Source: an uncultured Pelagibacteraceae bacterium | GTDB lineage: Bacteria > Pseudomonadota > Alphaproteobacteria > Pelagibacterales > Pelagibacteraceae | Direction of reading: 5' to 3' | DNA: 64,000 nucleotides | Assembly: GCA_902540275.1 (NCBI GenBank) | Contig: CACBMB010000006.1 | Location: 1-64,000 of the forward strand | Shown: positions 1-7,294 of the stretch, piece after piece | How the letters are laid out: every line of letters starts with the position of its first letter | How positions within the stretch are numbered: the first letter of the stretch is position 1 | Program-made: the position numbers and the translations under genes | Notes under the pieces: generated by a model | The model's database searches: none | What the model was told of the DNA's origin: nothing | Seen by the model: the letters and a program-made list of their open reading frames with translations, nothing else

Positions 1-1116
1 TAGATTATTTATCTTTCCATCAGATAAAGTTGGATATAGTTTCCTTTTTGAGAGAAAAGGCTCACATTTCACAGTTGAGATTGGTATAATCTCCTTATTA
101 AATTTTTCTATCACTTTTTTGATAATTTTATAACTATTTACAAGACCTTTTTTAGTGACAACATCAAAGTTATCATCAGAGGTATGGTATTCTTTATACT
201 CTCCATATTTAGTTCTCATTATCGAGGCAATTGGCAAGTCTATTCCAGGAGAATTATATTGTCTTTCATCACTCCCCCGATCTAAAAAAGTATAATTTTT
301 GTAATTTATTTTATTTTCTAAAAATAACTCCTTAGCAATATTGTTAGATAATGAGGATTGATTTTTACTTTCTAAAAAAGAATAATTTCTTTCATCGCCA
401 ACACAGGTTAAAACATAACCACCTATAACATTTTTTTTTAGTTTCTTTAAATTTTTGTGTAAATAGGCAATTGCACCAATTGTTTCAGGTACAAAAATAA
501 ATCTTAATGATAAATGATTTTTTTTTTTTGAAAAATGTTTTGCTAAAAATGTAGTGACTGTGGGACCTGAGATTTCATTATTTGCTAAGGAAGGGTGACA
601 TATATATGTATGAATAATTAATTCTTTCTTAGATTTTCCTTTTATAAATAATTCGCCATAATGTAGTTTACCATTTTTTTTAAAATTACTATTAATTTTA
701 ACTTTAAATTTTTGGTCTTTTAATTTTTTTTTTTCACTTTCTCTCATGCAAAAGCCCCAGTATTTTTTATAGTAAGATGTTACATAAGGAATTGTATCTA
801 CTTGTTTAGGCAAAGTATGAATGTGATTTAATAATTTTTGTTTTTTTATTATTTTATCTACTGGTATAGAATAATTTACAATATGAAGATTATTTTTTTT
901 AAAATCGATTATTTTTCTACCATTCAAGTTTGCAATATAAGCATCTCTAATATTCCATTCTGGGGGGATTTTCCAATCAAAAACTTTTGAACCTGAATTA
1001 AAACTTTTTATTTTTAAATTTGGTATTTTTTTTTTTATAATTTTTAGTGTTTTCACTACACCCTTACCTGTGATACTTCTATGTATTGGATACAATTGAT
1101 TAGCTAATTCAATCAT
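1..1116 (-). CDS. DUF4910 / M28-like aminopeptidase-fold protein (C-terminus beyond window)
   Basis: I translated this directly: the frame is open from an ATG at 1116 to the left edge, giving 372 residues, with an in-frame stop 9 bp upstream of the ATG. The start reads MIELANQLYPIHRSITGKG. A YICHPSLANNEISGP stretch and a DRGSDERQYNSPGIDLP stretch are the hallmark blocks of the DUF4910 family, whose fold is that of zinc M28 peptidases. Its His, Asp and Glu residues would bind zinc. Members are common in bacterial polysaccharide loci, where the substrate is unknown. It follows the SIS gene by 23 bp on the same strand, so the two are probably co-transcribed. Family call is confident; role in glycan synthesis is inferred only from context. 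Confidence 0.8.
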   Translation of the reverse strand, partial: MIELANQLYPIHRSITGKGVVKTLKIIKKKIPNLKIKSFNSGSKVFDWKIPPEWNIRDAYIANLNGRKIIDFKKNNLHIVNYSIPVDKIIKKQKLLNHIHTLPKQVDTIPYVTSYYKKYWGFCMRESEKKKLKDQKFKVKINSNFKKNGKLHYGELFIKGKSKKELIIHTYICHPSLANNEISGPTVTTFLAKHFSKKKNHLSLRFIFVPETIGAIAYLHKNLKKLKKNVIGGYVLTCVGDERNYSFLESKNQSSLSNNIAKELFLENKINYKNYTFLDRGSDERQYNSPGIDLPIASIMRTKYGEYKEYHTSDDNFDVVTKKGLVNSYKIIKKVIEKFNKEIIPISTVKCEPFLSKRKLYPTLSDGKINNL

Positions 1117-1139
1117 TAATATTTTCTAAATTACTAACC

Positions 1140-1688
1140 TTATAATTTTTTATCTTTTATTATTTTGTCTACAATCATTAATAATATAAAATGATGCAAT
1201 ATTTCAATGTGATTATACGATCTTGAGTTAATCCAGATTTTAACATCGTTAAATGATTTGTTCATTAAATTAGATTTTTTTAATCCAGTTAATACTGCAG
1301 TTCTAAGACCCATTAATCTTGCTTTTTTTTGTCCATTAACTAAATTTTTTGAATTTCCACTACAACTAATTAAAATTATTAAGTCTCCTTTATCTGCATA
1401 ATATTCTAAAGATTTTTTAATCCAGTTTTGATATCCAAAATCATTAGAAAAACAAGTAATTAAATCATATTCATTAAAGTTAATAGTCTTTATTCTTGCA
1501 TTTTTAGTTAAATCAACTGCTACATGAGATGCAGTTGCAGAACTTCCACCGTTACCACAAATGATTACTTTCTTCCCTTTTTTAGATGTATCAATGATCA
1601 ATTTTTCCAATTTTTTTATGTTTGTTAAATTCAATCTGCTTAATTGAGATTTAATTGTTTCAAGATAGTTTTTATAAAAATTTTTCAT
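1140..1688 (-). CDS. SIS-domain protein, phosphoheptose isomerase (GmhA)-like
   Basis: The product (182 aa from this start) has the sugar-isomerase fold. ICGNGGSSATASHVAVDL is the phosphosugar-binding loop, ISCSGNSKN is the second SIS Ser/Thr motif, and NHIEILHHF near the C-terminus supplies a possible catalytic His. GmhA converts sedoheptulose 7-phosphate to D-glycero-D-manno-heptose 7-phosphate in the cytosol, and the length matches GmhA (about 190 aa). The frame stays open upstream to an ATG at 1802, but the extra 38 residues are hydrophobic, not typical of GmhA, and would leave almost no divergent promoter. I therefore chose the Met at 1688. A role in heptose supply agrees with the HldE-like fusion at 3697. 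The exact substrate is not certain. Confidence 0.75.
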   Translation of the reverse strand: MKNFYKNYLETIKSQLSRLNLTNIKKLEKLIIDTSKKGKKVIICGNGGSSATASHVAVDLTKNARIKTINFNEYDLITCFSNDFGYQNWIKKSLEYYADKGDLIILISCSGNSKNLVNGQKKARLMGLRTAVLTGLKKSNLMNKSFNDVKIWINSRSYNHIEILHHFILLMIVDKIIKDKKL

Positions 1689-1790
1689 ATTAAATTTAAA
1701 AATTTTAATCAATTTATACTCTATACTTAATAATATACAAAAAACGACAATATTTATTAAATTTTTAAAGAGTAGCATAAAAAATTCTTC

Positions 1791-1833
1791 TTTACTGTTC
1801 AAGATTTGAACGTTATAAGTTCATTTTTTGAAC
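1791..1833 (+). promoter_or_regulatory. Promoter with two tandem 15-bp palindromic operators
   Basis: Two inverted repeats of identical design lie just before the MarR-type gene: GTTCA-AGATT-TGAAC at 1797-1811 and GTTCA-TTTTT-TGAAC at 1819-1833. Their starts are 22 bp apart, about two helical turns. A possible sigma-70 promoter, TTTACT (1791-1796) and TATAAG (1814-1819) with a 17-bp spacer, places the first palindrome exactly in the spacer and the second directly downstream of the -10. This is the layout expected for an autoregulated repressor. The palindromes are seen; the promoter and the binding protein are inferred. Confidence 0.6.
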
Positions 1834-1834
1834 A

Positions 1835-2146
1835 ATGAATAAAAATACTACAGATCAATTCAATGTTTTGAGGAAAATTCGCTCGAAACCCAAGTATTCT
1901 CAAAGAGAACTTGCATCTGAACTTGGTTTTAGCTTAGGAAAATTAAATTATTGTTTAAAAGCTTTAAAACAAAAAGGTCTTATTAAGATGCGAAATTTTC
2001 AAAAAAATCCTAATAAACTTGGCTATGTATATATTCTTACTCCAAAAGGAATTGCAACCAAAACAGAGCTAACCTTAAATTTTATGAAAAGAAAAATGAA
2101 AGAATATGATGAGCTTAAAGCCGAAATAGAAGAAGAAAGTAAATAG
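1835..2146 (+). CDS. EPS-associated MarR-family transcriptional regulator
   Basis: This 103-aa protein is a single winged-helix domain. A helix-turn-helix spans roughly residues 20-50 (SQRELASELGFSLGKLNYCL), followed by KALKQKGLIK and a wing ending in YILTPKGIATK, then a charged C-terminal helix. It matches in length and layout the small MarR-like regulators that head exopolysaccharide loci (EPS-associated MarR family). The start ATG at 1835 lies 1 bp after the second palindrome, which suggests the protein controls its own transcript and the downstream cluster. The NusG-like gene follows after 2 bp, so the two form a regulatory pair. DNA target and ligand are not known. Confidence 0.85.
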   Translation: MNKNTTDQFNVLRKIRSKPKYSQRELASELGFSLGKLNYCLKALKQKGLIKMRNFQKNPNKLGYVYILTPKGIATKTELTLNFMKRKMKEYDELKAEIEEESK

Positions 2147-2148
2147 TT

Positions 2149-2646
2149 GTGTGGACAATAATAAAAATAGATAGAAAAAAAATTTTTACATTAAAAAATG
2201 AATTTTTTAAAAAAATTGGAAGTGATGTAGTTTTTTATGCTCCTAAAATTAAACTACAAAAATATTTAAATTCAAAAATTTTGGTAAAAGAAAATTATTT
2301 ATTAGGTGATTATTTACTTTGTTTTCATAAAAAATTTAAAAATAATGCCGTCTTAACAACTTTAAAGTATTGCAAAGGTTTAAAATATTTTTTAGATCAT
2401 CTTAATTCCTCACAAACAGAAATAATTAATTTTGTTTCAAGATGTAAAAAAAATGAAGATAAGGATGGTTATATTAAACAGTCTTTTTTTAATTTTAAGA
2501 ATAAAAATAAATTTGAGTTTGTTTCAGGTCCTTTTACAAATTTAATATTTTCTGTTTTAGAAGAAAACAAAATATCCATTAAAGGTATAATGGGCAAACA
2601 TCAAATTTCAGTGTCTAAAGCGAATAATTTATTTAGACCTGTTTAA
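2149..2646 (+). CDS. NusG-paralogue transcription antiterminator (RfaH/UpxY-like)
   Basis: This 165-aa protein starts at GTG 2149 with MWTIIKI. That opening matches the first strand of the NGN domain of NusG-like factors (W-x-x-x-K), and LLGDYLLCFH corresponds to the later NGN strand. The C-terminal segment, FVSGPFTNLIFSVLEENKISI, resembles the KOW-type C-terminal domain. NusG paralogues such as RfaH and UpxY bind elongating RNA polymerase and let it read through long polysaccharide operons. Its place directly after the MarR-type gene and directly before a roughly 45 kb run of same-strand biosynthetic genes fits that role exactly. Sequence divergence is high, so the family call rests on layout plus context. 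Confidence 0.7.
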   Translation: MWTIIKIDRKKIFTLKNEFFKKIGSDVVFYAPKIKLQKYLNSKILVKENYLLGDYLLCFHKKFKNNAVLTTLKYCKGLKYFLDHLNSSQTEIINFVSRCKKNEDKDGYIKQSFFNFKNKNKFEFVSGPFTNLIFSVLEENKISIKGIMGKHQISVSKANNLFRPV

Positions 2647-2663
2647 GAAAAATATAATGATAT

Positions 2664-2696
2664 GTAAAAAAATCTTTTTTTACGTAGTGCGGAGCT
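2664..2696 (+). promoter_or_regulatory. Hairpin plus GC-rich ops/JUMPstart-like element
   Basis: The 50-bp gap after the NusG-like gene holds a perfect inverted repeat, GTAAAAAAA (2664-2672) and TTTTTTTAC (2675-2683). It is followed at once by GTAGTGCGGAGCT (2684-2696), a GC-rich block in an otherwise very AT-rich region, touching the ATG at 2697. RfaH is recruited by a short GC-rich ops element next to a pausing hairpin, so this is a candidate recruitment site for the NusG paralogue. Similarity to the E. coli ops sequence is only partial. GGAG is 2 nt from the start codon, too close for an ordinary ribosome-binding site. Confidence 0.4.
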
Positions 2697-3695
2697 ATGC
2701 CAAAAAAATATAAATTTCATAGTTTAGTTACAGGTGGTGCTGGTTTTATAGGTTCTCATTTGGTAGAAAAACTCATTAATAAAGGTCACGATGTTACAGT
2801 AATTGATAACTTAAGCACTGGAAGAATAGAAAATATAAAGAAAAATTTAAATAAAATAAAATTTTTCAAAAAGGACATTTCAAAATTCGATACAATAAAA
2901 AAACATTTCAAAAATATTGATTATGTTTTTCATTTAGCTGCACTAGCCGATATAGTTCCGAGTATTAATAAACCTAGAAATTATTTCAATTCAAATGTTT
3001 TAGGCACTTTAAATGTATTAGAGCTTTCAAAGATAAATAAAATAAAGAAATTTATCTACACAGCCTCGTCGTCTTGTTATGGTATTCCAAATAAATATCC
3101 AACAAATGAAAAAGAAAAAATTGATACCAAGTATCCTTATGCACTAACAAAAAAAAATGGTGAAGATCTAGTTTTGCACTGGAGTAAAATATATAAATTA
3201 AATATTTTATCTTTTAGATTGTTTAATGTATATGGAACAAAATCTAGAACATCAGGAACATATGGTGCTATGTTCGGAACATTTCTTAAACAAAAAATTA
3301 AAAATTCTCCATTTACTGTTGTAGGTAATGGAAAACAAAAAAGAGATTTTACTTATGTTACAGATGTTGTTAGTGCTCTAGTAAAAGGTATGAATTATAA
3401 GAATAAAAGCCAAGTCTTTAACGTTGGTAGCGGTCGTTCAGTTTCAATAAACTATATTTGTAAATTATTAGGAGGTAAAACTGTAAAAATCCCAAAAAGA
3501 CCTGGAGAGCCCGATATAACATTTGCCAATATTAGTAAAATTAAAAAAGAATTAAAATGGAAACCCAAAATAAGCATTGAAGATGGCGTTAAATTACTTT
3601 TAAAAGATATTAGTTATTGGAATAAAGCTCCATTATGGACACCGAAAAAAATAAAACTAGCCACAACTGATTGGTTTAAATTTCTCAAAGATTAA
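2697..3695 (+). CDS. NAD-dependent nucleotide-sugar epimerase (extended SDR, GalE/WbpP-like)
   Basis: This 332-aa extended SDR has the NAD-binding motif TGGAGFIGSHL (Gly13, 16, 19), DNLSTGR after the second strand, the ASSSCYG Ser block near residue 125 and the catalytic Y148-ALT-K152. That is the layout of UDP-glucose and UDP-GlcNAc 4-epimerases. It probably interconverts UDP-Glc/Gal or the HexNAc forms in the cytosol. It is the first biosynthetic gene after the regulatory module and is 1 bp from the next gene. Substrate cannot be fixed from sequence; a 4,6-dehydratase-like or decarboxylase-like member is less likely. Confidence 0.8.
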   Translation: MPKKYKFHSLVTGGAGFIGSHLVEKLINKGHDVTVIDNLSTGRIENIKKNLNKIKFFKKDISKFDTIKKHFKNIDYVFHLAALADIVPSINKPRNYFNSNVLGTLNVLELSKINKIKKFIYTASSSCYGIPNKYPTNEKEKIDTKYPYALTKKNGEDLVLHWSKIYKLNILSFRLFNVYGTKSRTSGTYGAMFGTFLKQKIKNSPFTVVGNGKQKRDFTYVTDVVSALVKGMNYKNKSQVFNVGSGRSVSINYICKLLGGKTVKIPKRPGEPDITFANISKIKKELKWKPKISIEDGVKLLLKDISYWNKAPLWTPKKIKLATTDWFKFLKD

Positions 3696-3696
3696 A

Positions 3697-5217
3697 ATGA
3701 AAAAAATATTTGATATAAACTCATTGCAAAGCAAAATTGAAAAACTAAAAAAAAAGAATAAAAAAATTGTTTTATGTCATGGTGTATTTGATTTAATCCA
3801 TCTAGGTCATATTAATCATCTTCAAAGTGCTAAGTCGTTTGGAGATATACTTGTAGTTTCATTGACCACAGATAAATATGTTAACAAAGGTCCAGGACGT
3901 CCATTTTTTAACGAAAAAAATAGAGCGAAAGTTATAAGTAATCTTAAGATGGTTGATTTTGTAGTCATTAACAATTCAGCTACAGCAGTAAGCTTAATTA
4001 CATTATTAAAACCCAATATATATTGTAAAGGGCCTGATTATAAAAAAAATAAGGATGATATTACTGGAGAAATAAAAAATGAAATAAAATCAATCAAACG
4101 TGTAAAAGGTAAAATAGTCTACACAGAAGGCATAACATTTAGTTCAAGTTCGTTATTAAATAAATTTTCAGATAATTTTTCAGATCAACAAAAAAAAAAA
4201 TTATCAAAAATTAATAGAAAATATAATTCAAAATATTTTGAAAAATTGTTTAGTAATTTTAATAAATTAAAAGTTTTAATTATTGGAGAAGCTATTATCG
4301 ATGAATATATCTTTTGCGACGCTTTAGGTAAATCGGGAAAAGAACCAGTCTTAGCTTTAAGAGAAATGAAATCAGAAAGATATATTGGTGGCTCTTTAGC
4401 TATTGCCCAAAATGTATCTCAATTTTGTGAAAATACAAAAATAATTACTATGCTTGGTAAAGATAATACTTATCTTAAAGAAATAAAATCTAAATTAAAT
4501 AAAAAAATAAAACTTAATTTTATAGAAAAAAAAAATTCAACCACAATTGTTAAAAAAAGATTTGTAGATTACTTAAGTTATAATAAATTACTAGGAGTTT
4601 ATAATTTAAATGATGATCTATTAAATCAAAATGATGAAGATAAGTTTCAAAAGATTTTGAGGAATCAAATACCAAAATTTGATTTAGTAATTGTGTCAGA
4701 TTATGGCCATGGACTAATTTCTAAAAAAACTTCAGATTTAATTTGTAAAAAATCAAAATTTTTGGCTTTGAATGCACAAATTAATTCTTCAAATGTTGGA
4801 TATCACACTATGAGAAACTATAAAAATTTAGAGTGTGTTATTATAAACGAAAGAGAAATAAGACATGAGTTCAGAGATAGATCAAATGACCTTAAAATAT
4901 TAATCAAAAAATTATCTAAAGAGCAAAAAATAAAAAATTTAATTGTAACGAGTGGTAAAAAGGGAGCAACACTTTACAATCTAGATAATAATAAGTTTGT
5001 ATATTCTGAAGCTTTAGCAAAAAATGTAGTTGACAAAATAGGAGCGGGTGACTCAATGTTAGCTCTGATTGCTCTATGTTTAAAATCTAAAGTTGATAAA
5101 TTATTGTCATTATTTATAGGATCGTTGGCTGCTTCTTATTCTACAGAAACTATGGCCAATAAAGAACACATAAATAAAATGAAAATATTAAAAGGTCTCG
5201 AGCATTTATTAAAATAA
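3697..5217 (+). CDS. Nucleotidyltransferase-PfkB kinase fusion (HldE-like, domains in reverse order)
   Basis: This is a 506-aa two-domain enzyme. The N-terminus is a cytidylyltransferase-fold domain (HGVFDLIHLGH, with HxGH at residues 35-38; CKGPDYKKN; ITFSSSSLLN) of the HldE/RfaE-C type. From about residue 185 it continues as a ribokinase/PfkB sugar kinase (GEAIIDEY, GGSLAIAQN, and GAGD at 449-452 with the base Asp452). E. coli HldE carries the same two activities with the kinase first. The reaction expected is heptose 7-phosphate kinase plus heptose 1-phosphate nucleotidyltransferase, fed by the SIS isomerase at 1140. An 11-A run (4190-4200) falls in the inter-domain linker. Kinase and transferase calls are firm; the heptose substrate is inferred. 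Confidence 0.8.
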   Translation: MKKIFDINSLQSKIEKLKKKNKKIVLCHGVFDLIHLGHINHLQSAKSFGDILVVSLTTDKYVNKGPGRPFFNEKNRAKVISNLKMVDFVVINNSATAVSLITLLKPNIYCKGPDYKKNKDDITGEIKNEIKSIKRVKGKIVYTEGITFSSSSLLNKFSDNFSDQQKKKLSKINRKYNSKYFEKLFSNFNKLKVLIIGEAIIDEYIFCDALGKSGKEPVLALREMKSERYIGGSLAIAQNVSQFCENTKIITMLGKDNTYLKEIKSKLNKKIKLNFIEKKNSTTIVKKRFVDYLSYNKLLGVYNLNDDLLNQNDEDKFQKILRNQIPKFDLVIVSDYGHGLISKKTSDLICKKSKFLALNAQINSSNVGYHTMRNYKNLECVIINEREIRHEFRDRSNDLKILIKKLSKEQKIKNLIVTSGKKGATLYNLDNNKFVYSEALAKNVVDKIGAGDSMLALIALCLKSKVDKLLSLFIGSLAASYSTETMANKEHINKMKILKGLEHLLK

Positions 5218-5232
5218 TTAAAAAGTATTGTC

Positions 5233-6213
5233 GTGAAAAAAATATTTATTACAGGTGGAGGAGGTTATGTTGGATCAGCCCTTGCAGATTATTTAGTTAC
5301 TAAAGATTATAAAGTGACTGCTTATGATTTGTTTCTTTATGGTGAAAATGTATTTTCAAGTAAATCAAATCTTAAAATAATCAAAGGGGATATAAGGAAT
5401 TTAGATTTGCTTAAATCAAGTATAGTTGGGCAGGACGCTGTTATTCATTTAGCATGCATATCGAATGACCCAAGTTTTGAATTAAATCCAGAGTTGGGTA
5501 AATCAATTAATTTGAATGCTTTTGAACCGCTTGTAAAAATTTCAAGAGATGCTGGGGTTAAAAGATTTATTTACGCATCATCTTCTAGCGTTTATGGGAT
5601 AAAAGAAGAGGCCAATGTCAACGAAGAGATGAATTTGGAGCCACTTACTGATTACTCAAAATTTAAAGTGGAATGTGAAAAAATATTATTTAAATATAAA
5701 AGTGAAAATTTTGATACTACTATTATAAGACCTGCAACTGTATGTGGATATTCTAAGCGACAAAGACTTGATGTTATAGTAAATATTTTAACTAATTTAG
5801 CTTATCACAATCGAGAAATTACAGTGTTTGGTGGTGAACAGTTAAGACCAAACATTCATATTAAAGATATGTTGAGGTCATATTTATGTTTATTGGAAGC
5901 TGACTCAAAAAAGGTAAATGGAGAAATATTTAATGCAGGTTGGCAAAATATGTCAGTAAATAATATAGCAGAAACTGTGAAAAATAATATTGGAAAAGAT
6001 GTTAAAATAATAAGAAGTATCTCAAATGACAATAGATCTTATCATATATCTTCTGAAAAAATTAAAAAAATTCTTAATTTTGAAACTAAATTTACAATTA
6101 AAGATGCTGTAAAAGATTTAGTGCAAGCTTTTGATAAAAAATTATTAATTAATACATTATCAGACGATATTTATTTTAATATAAAAAGAATGCAAAAAAT
6201 TAATTTAAAATAA
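5233..6213 (+). CDS. NAD-dependent epimerase/dehydratase (extended SDR)
   Basis: This 326-aa protein starts at GTG 5233, 15 bp after the preceding stop. The Rossmann motif ITGGGGYVGSAL (residues 6-17), the ACISNDPS block, ASSSSVYG near residue 117 and catalytic Y141-SKF-K145 define an extended SDR acting on a nucleotide-activated sugar. The C-terminal half has the usual substrate-binding segment (RPATVCGYS, RPNIHIKDM). It resembles the general bacterial NDP-sugar epimerase group found next to heptose or deoxyhexose genes. No specific substrate can be read from the sequence. Confidence 0.75.
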   Translation: MKKIFITGGGGYVGSALADYLVTKDYKVTAYDLFLYGENVFSSKSNLKIIKGDIRNLDLLKSSIVGQDAVIHLACISNDPSFELNPELGKSINLNAFEPLVKISRDAGVKRFIYASSSSVYGIKEEANVNEEMNLEPLTDYSKFKVECEKILFKYKSENFDTTIIRPATVCGYSKRQRLDVIVNILTNLAYHNREITVFGGEQLRPNIHIKDMLRSYLCLLEADSKKVNGEIFNAGWQNMSVNNIAETVKNNIGKDVKIIRSISNDNRSYHISSEKIKKILNFETKFTIKDAVKDLVQAFDKKLLINTLSDDIYFNIKRMQKINLK

Positions 6214-6254
6214 TTACTAATTGCTTTTTTTTAAATAATAGTTAATTAGACTTA

Positions 6255-7292
6255 ATGCAAAAATCAAAGTTATTAAAAATATATAAAAACTTTTTAAAGA
6301 TAAGACTTTGCCAAGAAAAGATTATTGATAAATATCATCCAGAAGACAAAATGAAATGCCCAATGCACTTATGTATTGGCCAGGAGTTAATGCCATCAGT
6401 GTTAGGATATTATTTGAAAAAAAATGACTCTATTTTTAGTCATCATAGATCTCATGGATATTTTCTAGCAAATAAAGGTTCAATGAAAGAAATGATATCA
6501 GAATTTTATGGTAAAGAAACTGGAACAAATGGAGGTCTGGCTGGATCTCAAGAACTTTCTTGTACAAAAACAAATTTTTATAGTGGTACAATTTTGTCAG
6601 GAGCTTTTGCAATGGCAGTGGGTGACGCTTTTGCAAAAATATCTAAAAAACAAAATAATATTTCAGTTGCAGTTATTGGTGATGGTGGAATGGAAGAAGG
6701 TATTACATTTGAAGCAATTAATTTAGCTCACTTAATGAAACTGCCAGTTTTATTTGTTTGTGAAAATAATATGTATTCCACACATACAAATATAAAAGAG
6801 AGGTCTAGAACATCATTAGTTTCAGATAGAGTTAAAGGTTTTAGAATTAAAACGATATTAGTCAAAAATCAAAATTTATATAAGCTGGACCATATTTTAA
6901 ATAAAACAATAAACAATATGAGAAAAAACAAAGAGCCAGTTTTTTTAGAGATCTTAACTTATAGATTTAATGGTCATGTTGGTCCAGAAGGAGATGATCA
7001 CTTTAATTACAGACCAAAAAAAGAGATTAATTATTGGAAGCACAGAGATCCTTTAGTCAAGTTAGAAAAACTAATTAATTCACAAAAAATTATAAAAGAA
7101 ATTAAAAATGATATCATAAAGGAGATTACTTCGAGTTTTAATTTTGCTGAAAAGAGTAAATTAGCAAAAAAATGGGAACAGTTCAATTTCAATAATGGAT
7201 ATTCAAAAGCAGTTAAGTCATTTTATAAAAAGAGAATTTTTTTCAGTAGCAAACAAGAAGATCATAAACCGTCTTCTGGAAAACCATATTAA
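6255..7292 (+). CDS. TPP-dependent dehydrogenase/transketolase-like E1 component, alpha subunit
   Basis: This 345-aa protein has the thiamine-diphosphate motif GDGGMEEGITFEAINLA beginning near residue 142 and ending in ENNMYS, together with HRSHGYFLANKG and GTNGGLAGS. It is thus the alpha subunit of a two-subunit 2-oxoacid dehydrogenase E1 type enzyme. The beta subunit follows after 2 bp. No lipoyl-acyltransferase (E2) or dihydrolipoyl dehydrogenase (E3) gene is nearby, so normal oxidative acyl transfer is unlikely. In polysaccharide loci such pairs may transfer a short carbon unit to, or from, a sugar. The cofactor is certain; the reaction is inferred. The 41-bp upstream gap has a T-run but no clear terminator. 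Confidence 0.85.
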   Translation: MQKSKLLKIYKNFLKIRLCQEKIIDKYHPEDKMKCPMHLCIGQELMPSVLGYYLKKNDSIFSHHRSHGYFLANKGSMKEMISEFYGKETGTNGGLAGSQELSCTKTNFYSGTILSGAFAMAVGDAFAKISKKQNNISVAVIGDGGMEEGITFEAINLAHLMKLPVLFVCENNMYSTHTNIKERSRTSLVSDRVKGFRIKTILVKNQNLYKLDHILNKTINNMRKNKEPVFLEILTYRFNGHVGPEGDDHFNYRPKKEINYWKHRDPLVKLEKLINSQKIIKEIKNDIIKEITSSFNFAEKSKLAKKWEQFNFNNGYSKAVKSFYKKRIFFSSKQEDHKPSSGKPY

Positions 7293-7294
7293 TT

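Noticed and set aside
1689-1802. N-terminal 38-residue hydrophobic extension of the SIS protein
   Set aside because: It is not seen in GmhA-type enzymes, and a start at 1802 would leave little room for divergent promoters and the operators; the internal Met at 1688 fits better.
6211-6248. Inverted repeat with a T-run after the 5233 gene as a terminator
   Set aside because: The T-run lies in the loop, not after the stem; the arms are AT-only and imperfect. Such repeats are expected by chance in this sequence.
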